From NCBI GenBank assembly GCA_030549335.1, contig CM060188.1, forward strand, positions 6,634,001-6,698,000: a DNA stretch of 64,000 nucleotides, written 5' to 3'. Source of the stretch: Pontederia crassipes. Taxonomy: Eukaryota; Streptophyta; Magnoliopsida; Commelinales; Pontederiaceae. The position numbers and the translations under genes were made by a program. Positions 45,126 to 55,749 of this stretch are shown here, piece after piece. How positions within the stretch are numbered: position 1 is the stretch's first letter; every line of letters begins with the position of its first letter. Below the pieces are notes generated by a model that was not told the DNA's origin, made no database searches, and saw nothing but the letters and a program-made list of their open reading frames with translations.

Positions 45126-48100
45126 TTCCTCCCCCGCTGAAGACGTTGCCGACCCCGGCAACTGCTGAGCTTCACCTGTAGTTGGGGAAGTAGACATGTC
45201 GTTGACCGGCCTTCGAACTTCGGACGCACGCCCTGGTTCTTCCAAGTCAGCATGGTATGCCTTCAACATACTTACATGGAAAACAGGATGCAATTGGCGA
45301 AGATGAGCAGGAAGATCCACACGATAGGCCACCTTGCCTATCCTCTTCAAGATGGTGAAAGGGCCCTCATATCTCCTCACGAGGCCTTGGTGCAAGTTTC
45401 GGAGAGCCTTGAATTGCCGAGCTCTCAACTTCACCAACACTTGGTCACCAACCTGGAACTCCAGATGTCTCCTCTTCTTATCTGCAAACTTCTTCATTTT
45501 CCTTGCCGACTTCTCAAGAATGGCCCTGGACTCTTCCAAAGCCTCTTGCCAATGGTGTGCCACCTTGAAGGCTGCAGGACACCTTCCTGCATACCTTGCT
45601 GCCAAGGCTGCTGGGGTCACGGGCTGCCGACCAGTGACGAGTTCGAAGGCACTCCTTTGTGTAGCCTCGCTCCTCTGCATATTGAAAGAGAATTGAGCAA
45701 CATCCAATAACTTTGCCCAATTCTTTTGGTTAGCATCCACAAAGTGTCGAAGGTAAATCTCTAGAAGATGATTTGCCCTCTCCGTTTGGCCGTCCGTTTG
45801 AGGATGGAAGGCCGTTGAGAAACGGAGTTCAGTCCCAAGGAGTTTGAACAACTCCCTCCAGAATGTACCTGTAAAGCGAGGATCCCTGTCACTCACAATT
45901 ACCTCAGGTATGCCCCAAAACTTCACCACGTTGTTGACGAAAAGTTTGGCCACCTCCTCGGCCGAACAATGTTTAGGGGCTGGGATGAACGTGCCGTACT
46001 TGGAGAACTTGTCGATTACCACCATAATCGACCCATAGCCTCCTGATCTTGGTAGAGCACTGATGAAGTCCATGGTTACGACCTGCCATGGCTGTTCGGG
46101 CACCGGCAAAGGTTCCAGAAGACCCGCTGGTTTGAGTTGCTCCACCTTGTCCTGCTGACACTTGAGACAAGTCCTCACGTATGCCTCAATGTCTTCCTGC
46201 ATTTGTGGCCAATAGTAGCCATCTTCCACCAATGCCAATGTCCTGGCCATACCTGGATGTCCAGCCCATAAGGAGTCATGGCAGTCCTTGAGAATGCGTC
46301 GTCGAAGGCCCTCCCAACGGGGCACGTACAGCCGGCGCCCTGTTGTGAAAAGCAGGCCCTCCTCCTTCCAAAATCTTCGAGTCTTGCCCTCGTCCACCAA
46401 ACGAAGAATCTCCACAGCCTTGGAGTCATGACTCAAGCCTACTCGCACTTGATCTTGGAAGTCGCCCTTCACACTGCACATGGCCGCAAGTTGCACTTTC
46501 CTGCTGAGGGCGTCCGCCACCACGTTGGTGCGCCCCACCTTGTACTCAAGTTGATAGTCGAACTCGGCCAGAAAGTCTTGCCAACGTACCTGCTTTGGGG
46601 ACAACTTCTTTTGATTCTGAAAATAAGAAGTGGCCACATTGTCAGTTTTTACAACAAAAGTACTTCCAAGAAGATAATGTCTCCAAGTGCGCAAACAATG
46701 CACTATGGCCGACATCTCCTTGTCATGCACAGGATACTTGCGCTCCGCCTCGCTGAACTTCCTGCTTTCAAAAGCCACGGGGTGGCCCTCTTGCATAAGG
46801 ACTCCTCCTAGTGCAAAATCTGAAGCATCGGTGTGTACCTCAAATGTTCGGCCATAGTCGGGCAGCCTCAAACATGGCCCCTGGACTATAGCACCCTTGA
46901 GATCTTCAAAGGCCTCTTGACATGTGTCTGCCCACAGCCAAGACCTATCCTTCTTTAAGAGATCAGTGAGAGGTGCTGCCCTCCTGGAGTACCCCTCCAC
47001 AAACCTCCTATAATAGTTGGTCAGCCCTAAGAATGACCTCAACTCCGGAACACTCGAAGGGGGCTGCCACTCTTCAATAGCACGAACCTTCTCCTTGTCC
47101 ATGCTTATGACTCCAGCTTTGATGTGATGACCCAAGAACATTACTTCAGGTTGAGCAAAGGAACACTTCTCGGCCTTCACGAAAAGTTCGTTCTCCCTCA
47201 ACAACTTGAACACCTCTTCCAAGTGCTTGACATGGTCGGCAAGAGATTCTGAATACACAACAATGTCATCCAAATATACAACCACACACTTATCCAACAA
47301 GTGGTGGAAGATCCTGTTCATCAAAGTACAAAAGGTGGCAGGTGCATTAGTAAGCCCAAAGGGCATAACAAGAAACTCATATGCACCATAGCGAGTAACA
47401 CAAGTTGTTTTCTCTTCATCACCCTCGGCAATCCTCACTTGCCAATACCCTGACCTTAGGTCCAATTTGGAGAAGATTCTTGCCTTCCCTAACCTGTCAA
47501 ACAAATCTTCAATCAAAGGAATAGGATACTTGTTCCTCACCGTTAGTTTGTTCAAAGCCCTATAGTCGATACACATTCGCAATGTGCCATCATGCTTCTT
47601 TTGGAACAAAACAGGAGCCCCATAAGGTGCCTTTGATGGCCTTATGAATCCTGCCTTCAAAAGTTCCTCCAATTGCCTCCTAAGTTCTGCCAACTCAGGA
47701 GGAGCCATTCGGTATGGCCCCATGGCGGGCGGCCGCGCCCCGGGCACCAAGTCGATGGAGTGGTCGACGTCTCTTCGAGGGGGCAGCTTCTTGGGCAACT
47801 CTTGGGGCATGATGTCCTTGTATAAGGCCAAGAGTTTCTGCACTTCCTCTGGGACAGGAGCATCCCCTTGAACTTCATGAAGTTTGAGGGCAGCCAAGTA
47901 AGTCTCTTCCTTGTGCCGGACACCCCTGCACACTTGCATGGTGGACAGTAGCTTTGACTTCACATTGGCCCTCTTCAAAGGGACCAAGTGTGTCCCCTCC
48001 TGGGACACAAGATGTAACCCCTCCTGGGTCACTCGAACTTCGGAGAACTGGTCCAGGAATTCCATGCCAAGGACCATGCGGTGGTCGTCCATGGCCACCA

Positions 48101-49541
48101 CTGTTAAGGTCATGGCGCCTTCCCAACTGCCTACCCGCACCTGTACATCTTTGGCCATGCCATGTATAGGTTGTGAGGCTGCATTGACTGTCTTGATCAG
48201 CCCTGGTTCATGCCTGAAGTCGATGCCCAGCCGCTGTGCCTCCTCCAAGGCCATGAAGTTGTGGGTGGCCCCGGTATCGACCAAAGCCATGGCCGCCTGC
48301 CCTTGCATCCAAACTTCAGTGAACATGAGGCCCCTGGTGGCCTCCTTCTTCTTCTTCAGCGGGATGGATGCAGAGGTAGAAGTGAGGGCCATGATGGCCC
48401 CCATGTGTGCGGCGCCCTCCTCATCCTCGGACGCGCCCTGCATAGTGGCCAGGGCGCCCTTCTTTGGGCAATCTCGGGCATAGTGTGGCCCTCCACACGT
48501 AAAGCATTTTACTGACTTCCTGGATGTACCTTCCTTGCTGACCTTGCTCTCCTTCTTCTCCTTCTTTCCCTTCTTGTCGACCTTCCTTGTGTGAGACTGC
48601 ACCTTGTCCGAGAGTACAGCCTTGTCCTTGGCCGCACCCTGGTCGCGCCCCACACTGAATTCAGTGAGGGCCTCGGCCACTGCCAAGGCCTCCTTGATGG
48701 TGACCACCTTCTGCCGCTTGACCTCTTGTGCCGCCCAAGGTTTCAGGCCTCTAAGGAAGAAGAATATCCACGTCGCTTCGTCCATAGTACCTGTCATTTC
48801 AAGCATTAGAGGCTGGAATCGTTCGATGTAGTCCTTCACCGAACCCGTTTGTCTCAAATTCGTCAACTTGGTCATGGCTATCTCCTGGGCATTTCCAGGA
48901 TAGAATTGCTTCTTCAATTCTTTGGTGAAGGTGCTCCAAGAGTCGATGACGATCTTCTCTTTCGAAATCTCCTCTTCCATCCTTCTCCACCACAATAGTG
49001 CGCCCTCCGCTAGGTACCGCACCGCCAAGTCGATTTGATCTTTTTCCACTGAAATTTTGCTAGTCTTGAACCCCTTCTCAAGACTCCAAAGAAAGTCGTC
49101 GATGATGGTGGCATCCCTTGCACCTTCATACTTCTTTGGCTCCGGACCCGTGAACTTCGGTATGGCTGTCCTCACTCGACAACCAGTAGCGTCCAGAAGA
49201 TGCCCCTTCATCATCATGATGTCCATTTCAATGGACTTCAATCTGACCTCCAGGGTTTCTTCAAGTGATTTGATTCTGGCCGCACCCAATTCACCCCTTG
49301 TCCTGGTCTCATCTAAGGCCAAGGCCTGCTGAGTCATACCTTGTTCAAGGGCTCGGACTGCCATGTCCATGCCTTGGACGGTATGATCCAAGAGGTCTAA
49401 ATGCCTTTCGAGATGAGGGAGAGGATCAGTGGAAAGTGAACGAGTTTTCTTACCTCCCTGGTTCGCAGGTCCAACACCAGCAACCTGTGAGTCTGCACGG
49501 CCCCTGGTCACAGGACCTTGCTGATTGCCATCTTCACTCAT
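45111..49541 (-). CDS. Ty3/gypsy Gag-Pol polyprotein of the young element
   Basis: One uninterrupted frame, about 1,476 codons from [10 protein letters not shown] (an upstream in-frame Met at 49,583 lies in the LTR), encodes the proteins of an LTR retrotransposon. In order on the minus strand: Gag, with its zinc knuckle [14 protein letters not shown] near 48,480 and a Lys-rich stretch before it; aspartic protease ([11 protein letters not shown], near 48,275); reverse transcriptase (YLDDIVVYS, near 47,265). RNase H (near 46,560-46,900), integrase zinc region (CLKCQQDK, near 46,160), integrase core ([12 protein letters not shown] ... SDRDPRF) and a GPY/F-type module ([12 protein letters not shown], near 45,345) complete it. 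No full chromodomain was seen after it. The domain order PR-RT-RH-IN is that of Ty3/gypsy. A Galadriel-like chromovirus lineage is my best guess. Gag and Pol are in one frame, as in several plant chromoviruses. Confidence 0.93.
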   Translation of the reverse strand: MSEDGNQQGPVTRGRADSQVAGVGPANQGGKKTRSLSTDPLPHLERHLDLLDHTVQGMDMAVRALEQGMTQQALALDETRTRGELGAARIKSLEETLEVRLKSIEMDIMMMKGHLLDATGCRVRTAIPKFTGPEPKKYEGARDATIIDDFLWSLEKGFKTSKISVEKDQIDLAVRYLAEGALLWWRRMEEEISKEKIVIDSWSTFTKELKKQFYPGNAQEIAMTKLTNLRQTGSVKDYIERFQPLMLEMTGTMDEATWIFFFLRGLKPWAAQEVKRQKVVTIKEALAVAEALTEFSVGRDQGAAKDKAVLSDKVQSHTRKVDKKGKKEKKESKVSKEGTSRKSVKCFTCGGPHYARDCPKKGALATMQGASEDEEGAAHMGAIMALTSTSASIPLKKKKEATRGLMFTEVWMQGQAAMALVDTGATHNFMALEEAQRLGIDFRHEPGLIKTVNAASQPIHGMAKDVQVRVGSWEGAMTLTVVAMDDHRMVLGMEFLDQFSEVRVTQEGLHLVSQEGTHLVPLKRANVKSKLLSTMQVCRGVRHKEETYLAALKLHEVQGDAPVPEEVQKLLALYKDIMPQELPKKLPPRRDVDHSIDLVPGARPPAMGPYRMAPPELAELRRQLEELLKAGFIRPSKAPYGAPVLFQKKHDGTLRMCIDYRALNKLTVRNKYPIPLIEDLFDRLGKARIFSKLDLRSGYWQVRIAEGDEEKTTCVTRYGAYEFLVMPFGLTNAPATFCTLMNRIFHHLLDKCVVVYLDDIVVYSESLADHVKHLEEVFKLLRENELFVKAEKCSFAQPEVMFLGHHIKAGVISMDKEKVRAIEEWQPPSSVPELRSFLGLTNYYRRFVEGYSRRAAPLTDLLKKDRSWLWADTCQEAFEDLKGAIVQGPCLRLPDYGRTFEVHTDASDFALGGVLMQEGHPVAFESRKFSEAERKYPVHDKEMSAIVHCLRTWRHYLLGSTFVVKTDNVATSYFQNQKKLSPKQVRWQDFLAEFDYQLEYKVGRTNVVADALSRKVQLAAMCSVKGDFQDQVRVGLSHDSKAVEILRLVDEGKTRRFWKEEGLLFTTGRRLYVPRWEGLRRRILKDCHDSLWAGHPGMARTLALVEDGYYWPQMQEDIEAYVRTCLKCQQDKVEQLKPAGLLEPLPVPEQPWQVVTMDFISALPRSGGYGSIMVVIDKFSKYGTFIPAPKHCSAEEVAKLFVNNVVKFWGIPEVIVSDRDPRFTGTFWRELFKLLGTELRFSTAFHPQTDGQTERANHLLEIYLRHFVDANQKNWAKLLDVAQFSFNMQRSEATQRSAFELVTGRQPVTPAALAARYAGRCPAAFKVAHHWQEALEESRAILEKSARKMKKFADKKRRHLEFQVGDQVLVKLRARQFKALRNLHQGLVRRYEGPFTILKRIGKVAYRVDLPAHLRQLHPVFHVSMLKAYHADLEEPGRASEVRRPVNDMSTSPTTGEAQQLPGSATSSAGEECHPP

Positions 49542-49577
49542 GTTGCAAAGGTTGAAGAGGGGCTCTGATACCACAAC

Positions 49578-50481
49578 TGTCACAGCCTAATTTCTCTCCT
49601 AGAAATTAGATGCAACCGGCCTTGAAGACTCCTCACCGAATCACTCAAGCAGCCTCCCTGTTCTCTCTGATTTTTCCTCTCAAAGAAGAACTCGCACCCA
49701 CTCTTGAACTCACACTTAGTTTCTTATCTAAGTCAACACACTCACACACAATGCAAACATAAGAGAACTCGGCCAATGAGGGAAGAAAACATTCATTAAC
49801 ACTTGTCCCAGAATGTGGGAACCTTACATGTATTTATAGTGTCTTGGATCAGCCAACTGCTGTCCAGAATTTGAATTCAAACCATTCAATTCAAATTCAA
49901 ATGTCAACCATAACTACCTAATACATAACTTCTAATCCAATGGCCAGGATCTTCCCATCACCTTGATTGAAGTTCCTGCCTTCAGGATTACTTCCCTCCA
50001 TCATAGGACATGCCTTGGTGGACTCCGGCCACCAAGATTCTGGCGCGGCCACCTCCTGCCCGCCGGCCATGGCCGCCATGGCGGTTACAACCGCCACCTC
50101 TTCATTGCCTTCCTTCCAGAGACGTCTCCACGCCTGCTCCTTCAAGACCAATGAACTCCTGCGACCTCCACATGCCTGATGATGCTCTAGGATGGTCTGG
50201 TTCGGTCCTGGGACGACATGTCCCAGAATGGCCCGGGCGCACCCGGCCATGTGCACCCGGCCATGTCATATGGCTCCGCCAGGTTCCGGCCATCCTCTGA
50301 GTCCCATCTTCTGCACCAAGCTTCCTGGTTGATAAAGAAGTCCCGAGATGTGCTCTCCAGTCCCTGGGATGTCTCGGCTCATCCCATGGATGCTCATGGC
50401 CGCCATGTGCACCCGGGCGCCCAGGGCGCGCCCGGCCATGCTCGGCCATGCCCCGAAGCCCTCCACTCATGGAGGGTGACA
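49578..50481 (-). repeat. LTR of the young gypsy element (5' LTR on the minus strand)
   Basis: It is 904 bp and looks identical to 44,222-45,125 by eye. The primer-binding site follows on the minus strand at 49,561-49,573. Confidence 0.93.
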
Positions 50482-50525
50482 CACGGGCCACTCAACGAGG
50501 ACGTTGAGTTCCTTAGGGGGGTGAT

Positions 50526-50706
50526 TGTAAGGCCCCAAGGTGAAAGGACCGAAGGGTGAAGAAAGATAGTCCCGTATGGACATAACACGGAGGTGGTCAT
50601 GGGCTTATAAGTGACATCCTCCTTTACCTATCAAAACGAGTTTTAAATTTATGCAGGCCTTCGACCCAAAGCGAACAGTATCTTGACGGAGCCAGGGGGT
50701 GTTACA
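50526..50706 (+). repeat. TRIM 3' LTR
   Basis: It is 181 bp, preceded by the purine tract TTAGGGGGGTGA and followed by the CAATA target duplication. Confidence 0.92.
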
Positions 50707-53700
50707 CAATATGTGTTCAAGAAAGATAGGTGTTGAATTGTACTGCAACATGTCTTAGATGTATGTGATTGGATCAAATACTAAGAGAAGAGACTTGGAG
50801 TTGTTGCGACCAGTAGAAGTTTTTTATTATGTTGACAATGCTATAATGTGAAAAAAGTTTAGAGTTGTCAGAAGATTTATGTTTTTTCATTTAATTCTTA
50901 TTCTAAATAAAAAGGCAAGGTTCAACATTGCAGTTGGCAAAGTCCCTGTTTTCTTTAATTTTGGTACTTCATTTTGCAGAGCTGCCTTTGTCAGATTTGG
51001 TTATTCGAAGAGTAGATCTATGTGAGGAAGAAAGTGCTTACTGGTACCATGGACTTAATGAGTGATTATTGCTTCTTTTTTATCATTTTATGCATGACTG
51101 TGCTAATACCTTTTTTTATGTTCAGTGACAATTGCACAACTTCTATTTTTGATGTGCACAGAAGCTGCCCAAACTGTTCATACAATTTATGCATTACTTG
51201 TTGCCTCGAGCTGCATGAGGGACACTTACAAGGTGGCAGAGAGGAAGCAGTTGTGAAATACATTGATAATGGATTTGAATATTGGCATGGTGTGAAACCT
51301 CAAGCTAGCCAGAATCATGCAATTGATTCTGGTGAAAAAGTTTCCATTGATTCAGAGAGTGATGACTGTTCAGCATCGGAGTGGAAAGCAAAAGAAGATG
51401 GTAGCATTCCTTGACCTCCAAGAAAACTGGGTGGTTGTGGAAATGGCCTTCTAGAATTGAGATATATCCTTCCTGACAATGAAGTTTCAGATTTAATAAG
51501 AAAGTCTGAAGACTATCTCAAAACCTACTTGAATGTCATACCTACATTTTCTGCGCAAGAGTGTTCTTGTCTTCCTTCTCAACCTAATAGTAGCAATATC
51601 ATGAAAGCAGCCTTTCGAAATAATAGTGGAGGCAACTATTTGTATTGCCCAAGGTCTGGAGAGCTTAAATGTGAAGATCTTTTACATTTCCAATTCCACT
51701 GGGTCAAAGGTGAACCTGTGGTTGTAAGTGATGTGCTAGAGATGACCTCTGGATTGAGCTGGGATCCAATGGTCATGTGGCGAGCAGTTCGTCAGATTTC
51801 AAACCATAAGGGTTCACTCCTGGATGTGACTGCAGTTGAATGTTTGACAAAGGCTGGGGTAAGTTTAACTAACTTCTTTACCACTTTTCCTCACTTATCT
51901 TGGATTCTTGGCAAAATCCTTACTTACATTAGGCAACTTGTCAATTATTACTCTTTGGTGGAAGCATAATGCTGATATTGGTTTTCTGCACTACTTTATT
52001 TTCCTAGAATCTAGAAATCGATCAACTACACAATTCTCGAGGTTTGGTGCTGTTTGAAAAAAATTGATTTGAAAAGAACAATTTAAATTTTTGATAATTG
52101 CCCTATATATGATCTGCTTCTTCGTTGCTCATTGTTTATCACTGGTTCTTTGTGCAGGTAGTTATTAATATTCACAATTTCTTTGATGCTACTCAAAAGG
52201 TCTGTATGATTATAAAGAGTGGCCTCTTTTGTTAAAGTTGAAAGATTGGCCTCCATCTAATTCCTTTGAAGAAAGATTGCCACGCCATGGGTTGGAATTT
52301 ATTAGTTCGCTTCCTTTCAAAGAATACACACATCCTAGGAGTGGCTTTCTCAATCTTGCTGTCAAATTGATTGGCACCTCAAAGCTTGACTTGGGACCGA
52401 AGACATACATTGCATATGGGTTTCACCAAGAGTTGGGACATGGGGATTCTGTGACAAATCTTCATATTGACATTTCTGATGTTGTATGTATACCATTTAA
52501 CCATTCCAGCTCGTCCATCTTTTCCTATTTCTTATATCTACTTGAATACATCCCTCAAAAAATAAACTCTGAATGGTTTGGCAATATTTCGTATGTTTTC
52601 TTTGTCTAGCAACATCAAATAACAGCGCATAACTGTTTGTGATTACTAAAGTAATGTTGTTGGTTCAAAATCTTGTGTTTTTTCATTTTCTATTTCTTTA
52701 TTGGAGATATGAATTAGAAAGATTATTACAGCCATATATTGATGGATTTGGCATTCTGTATGTTTCACTCTTTTTAAACATAAGCTTAGTTATAATGAAC
52801 TTCTCCAAAATTGGTCACTTCTCTTTCTTTCTACTTTTGCTATATTTTTTTTTTCATGGTGAATTGAAACAAAATCAATTATTTCTCTTTTCCATTTGGC
52901 ATTCCATTTCAGCATGAATTGAAACAAAATCAATTATTTCTCTTTTCCATTTGGCATTCCATTTCAGCATATAGTTTACAACTTCACAGCATCAAAATGC
53001 GTGCAGATTAAAATGCAGGCAGATTGAAAGCATCCATTTCATGAAACTAGTGCTAGACTGTGACATGAGTTAACAACTGCAACGATATTTATATTTTTTT
53101 ACTTGATTAAATTCATCGAATTTCCTTATTCTTTTTCAGATAAATGTTCTGACACACACAACAGAAGTTAAGCTTAGTAATAAGCGGCTGGCAGTCATAG
53201 AAGAATTAAAATTACAGCATGCCATTCAAGATCAGATTGAACTTTATGGTAAGGAGATGATGGGGAAAGAGGATGTGCAGGGCGTGACAGGTATGTCTAA
53301 GGAAGAGATATTAGATGCTGCATCTGCAATAAACAAGGAGCGCTGCATAATGTCGGAAAGTAAAGCCCAAATTGATGTTGATGCTAATGATGTTCAGAAT
53401 GGCAAGAAGAAAAAAGGATCATCACATGGCCCTCGAAAAAGCAAGAAATGCACTTCTAATGCATATTCTCACAATCACTGCTCTCCCAGGACTTCTGAAA
53501 ATGAAACAAGGCCAACTACCAACCAAGATGAGGAGATTATAGCACCTTCTTCACTTTCAAGTTCAGAGGATGATGCAGAGGGAGCTGCCTTGTGGGACAT
53601 ATTTAGGAGGGAAGATACTCTTAAGTTGCAAGATTATCTTATGAAGCACTATGGGGAATTCAGACATACCTATTGCTCTCCAGTCACCAAGGTTTTGGCT

Positions 53701-55235
53701 GTTGACTATAATCATGATTTCCATTCGATTTGTTGCATTAAAATCATGAAAATATTGATGCTTGCTATTATTTTCATTGTTGTTAGAATTATCGTATTTT
53801 GTAAAAATATTTAGGTATTACAATATATGACATATTGTAACATTAAAATATTTTCTTTGTTGAATACACAAATCATAATAATAAAAAGAACTCATTTAAT
53901 TATTATTTCTCTAAATTCATTTGATCCAACAGATTCTAATTTATTGTTGATTATGCATTTTCTGTCCATGAAACAGGTCATTCATCCAATTCATGATCAG
54001 ATCTTTTACTTGAATTCAGAACATAAAAGGAAATTCAAAGAAGAATATGGTTTGTTAACAATTGGTTACCTGTGATCTGAATTGGGGCGTTAATTTATCT
54101 TTCTTTTAACATGACATAGTGCAGGAATTGAGCCATGGACTTTTGTCCAAAAGCTTGGTGATGCTGTCTTCATTCCTGCTGGCTGTCCACATCAAGTCAG
54201 AAATTTGAAGGTCCTTATTAATTTTTGGTGAAGAAAAATAATTTTTTTATTGTACCAGAATTCTTTCTTATAGGAAAGATAAAACAACAATGATGAATGA
54301 GTACTAAATCATGTTTTCTTATGATAAATATAGAATCATCTGTTTTTTCTTGATTTCTCCAGAGGAATGTGACAGCTATATCTCCTAGATTAGTTGTTTC
54401 ATCTGCAATTATAAAGATTTATTCTCTCTCTCAAAAAAATAAAGATTTATTCTTATTTTATCATATTTATTTGTTTTTCATCAATTAGCGAGGTGTTCTG
54501 GGACTAATCTTGTTATGTTCATGTAGTTACTTTGTGTCTAATAGAATTTTATTTGTTCCACTTTCCATGCCTTGCCTCCAGTCATGCATAAAAGTGGCTC
54601 AGCGCTTTGTCTCGCCAGAAAGTGCCAAAGTTTGCATTCTCTTAGCTGAGGAATGTCGTGTTCTTCCTACAAAACATAGATCAAACAAAGATAAATTGCA
54701 GGTACATATGGGGTTATTCATTCGTATTGTTTGCTCATTCATGTTAATGTTCTGTCAAGCTTCTACATGGCATGCCACCCCCACCTCCGCTGTATTGACT
54801 GGAAGCTAATTGTGTTGTTTATTTCTGTGTAGTCCTAACTGTTACAAAATCGTTATTGTCAATGTACCATTGCATCTTTCCATCACAAAAGGATTTGGCA
54901 TTTGAGCTCATGGTGTCCTTGGTGTTGTATACTCTCTACAATATTTCGCATCTTTGTGTCTTATATTTAATGGTTGATTGTGTTTCTGATGCTGGATTAT
55001 ACTTCACAAGGCCAATGTTTTTTTGCACTAAAATCATATGCGTCCACTTTGCTGATGCACCCATTTCCTAAAGTTCATGCCATGTCATGCACATTTGTGT
55101 CTGATTTTAACTACTGCTACAGTTTTACTAGCAGTTTCATTTGGTCTTAGTTCTTTGGCAAGGGTTGTTTTGGGTACTGACTTCCTAGTCCGAGTGGATG
55201 TGTTATGTTATCTAAGACCTAGATATGTTTTACAT

Positions 55236-55389
55236 ATGTACTATTTGATTACTTTAAAGATGGTAAACAAATTCTTCTGGCTTAACAGTATCATATCAGA
55301 ATTGATGTGACCATGTACTATTTGATTACTTTAAAGATGGTAAACAAATTCTTCTGGCTTAACAGGATCATATCAGAATTGATGTGATC
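55236..55389. repeat. 77-bp tandem duplication in intron 11 of copy B
   Basis: Two units start ATGTACTATTTGATTACTTT (55,236 and 55,313) and differ at only a few bases, so the duplication is recent. Confidence 0.88.
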
Positions 55390-55611
55390 ATGTACATCTG
55401 AATGGTTTTGTTTTTTATGTTTCTTTTTTCTCTCATATTACGCGATCTGTTTAAGAACAATAAGGAGCGCAGACTATCATCGTTCAAATGCTTGCATAAT
55501 TTTCTTTTTTTTTATCTCATGCATCATGTAAAATGGAATTATTTGAAGCCTGAACAATCTTGTACTTCTCTTGAACAGGTAAAGAAGATGATTGTTCCTG
55601 CAGTGAAGCAA

Positions 55612-55749
55612 GCTGTTGAGTTTCTTGGATCAAGCCAAACAATGCATTTCTGAGTTATTTTGCTCTAACATTGTATTTTAAAAAACATGTTACATGTGTC
55701 TCTAGATCAAGCCCAAAAATATATTTTTGAGTTATTTTGCTCTAAAAGG
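55612..55749 (+). repeat. Duplicated end of copy B: last-exon tail repeated in the 3' flank
   Basis: The end of exon 12 and the first bases of the 3' UTR (GATCAAGCCAAACAATGC ... GAGTTATTTTGCTCTAA, 55,627-55,669) recur about 80 bp on (GATCAAGCCCAAAAATAT ... GAGTTATTTTGCTCTAA, 55,706-55,747). The second copy has lost the coding sense of the first. Confidence 0.7.

Larger units (their letters stand above)
44222..50481 (-). mobile_element. Young, whole-looking Ty3/gypsy element (chromovirus-type) nested in the TRIM
   Basis: The element is 6,260 bp. Two 904-bp LTRs (44,222-45,125 and 49,578-50,481) start TGTCAC and end GTGACA. They looked identical everywhere I compared them. On the minus strand the primer-binding site TGGTATCAGAGCC (49,561-49,573) follows the 5' LTR, and a purine tract AGCGGGGGAGGAA (45,126-45,138) precedes the 3' LTR. 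One long gag-pol frame fills the internal region. Flanking CACG on both sides (44,218-44,221 and 50,482-50,485) is the target duplication. Joined across it, the TRIM interior reads on normally. It looks whole with no obvious breaks. The insertion is very recent, probably well under a million years if the LTRs are truly identical. Confidence 0.95.
43979..50706 (+). mobile_element. TRIM (miniature LTR element) in intron 4 of copy B, split by a gypsy element
   Basis: Two 181-bp LTRs (43,979-44,159 and 50,526-50,706) begin TGTAAGGCCC and end GGTGTTACA. They are flanked by a perfect 5-bp target duplication, CAATA (43,974-43,978 and 50,707-50,711). The internal part is only ~100 bp, with a primer-binding site TGGTACCAGACCC just after the left LTR and a purine tract TTAGGGGGGTGA just before the right LTR. 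Without the nested gypsy element the TRIM is about 464 bp. The LTRs differ at about 20 of 181 positions by eye (about 11%), so it is millions of years old. It has no coding capacity by nature. Confidence 0.92.
40937..55653 (+). pseudogene. JMJ25-like gene copy B: all 12 exons, eroded
   Basis: Family role: KDM3-type JmjC demethylase removing H3K9 methylation in the nucleus. Exons: 40,937-41,060; 41,632-41,752; 43,486-43,5xx; 43,743-43,884; 50,980-51,043; 51,126-51,858; 52,158-52,483; 53,140-53,691; 53,977-54,049; 54,125-54,210; 54,582-54,701; 55,579-55,653. Phases agree. Domains are the RING-like finger (exons 2-3), a second Cys finger (CNNC-type, exon 6) and JmjC (exons 6-11), with Fe ligands HID (NLHIDISD, exon 7) and distal His (GCPHQVRN, exon 10). 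Lesions are a 9-bp loss removing a finger Cys (CNCKACLR to CNCLR), VVQCTACGK changed to VVHYTQCRK, and a TGA at 51,412-51,414 where copy C has TGC. One base is lost near 52,188, and the exon 3 donor is duplicated and damaged. Intron 4 is 7.1 kb because of nested transposons. It is probably a pseudogene, although exons 7-12 keep clean splice sites. Confidence 0.88.

Noticed and set aside
44562-50600. Paired open frames within both LTRs and antisense frames over gag-pol
   Set aside because: They are identical in the two LTRs because the LTRs are repeats, and the antisense frames are shadows of the long gag-pol frame.
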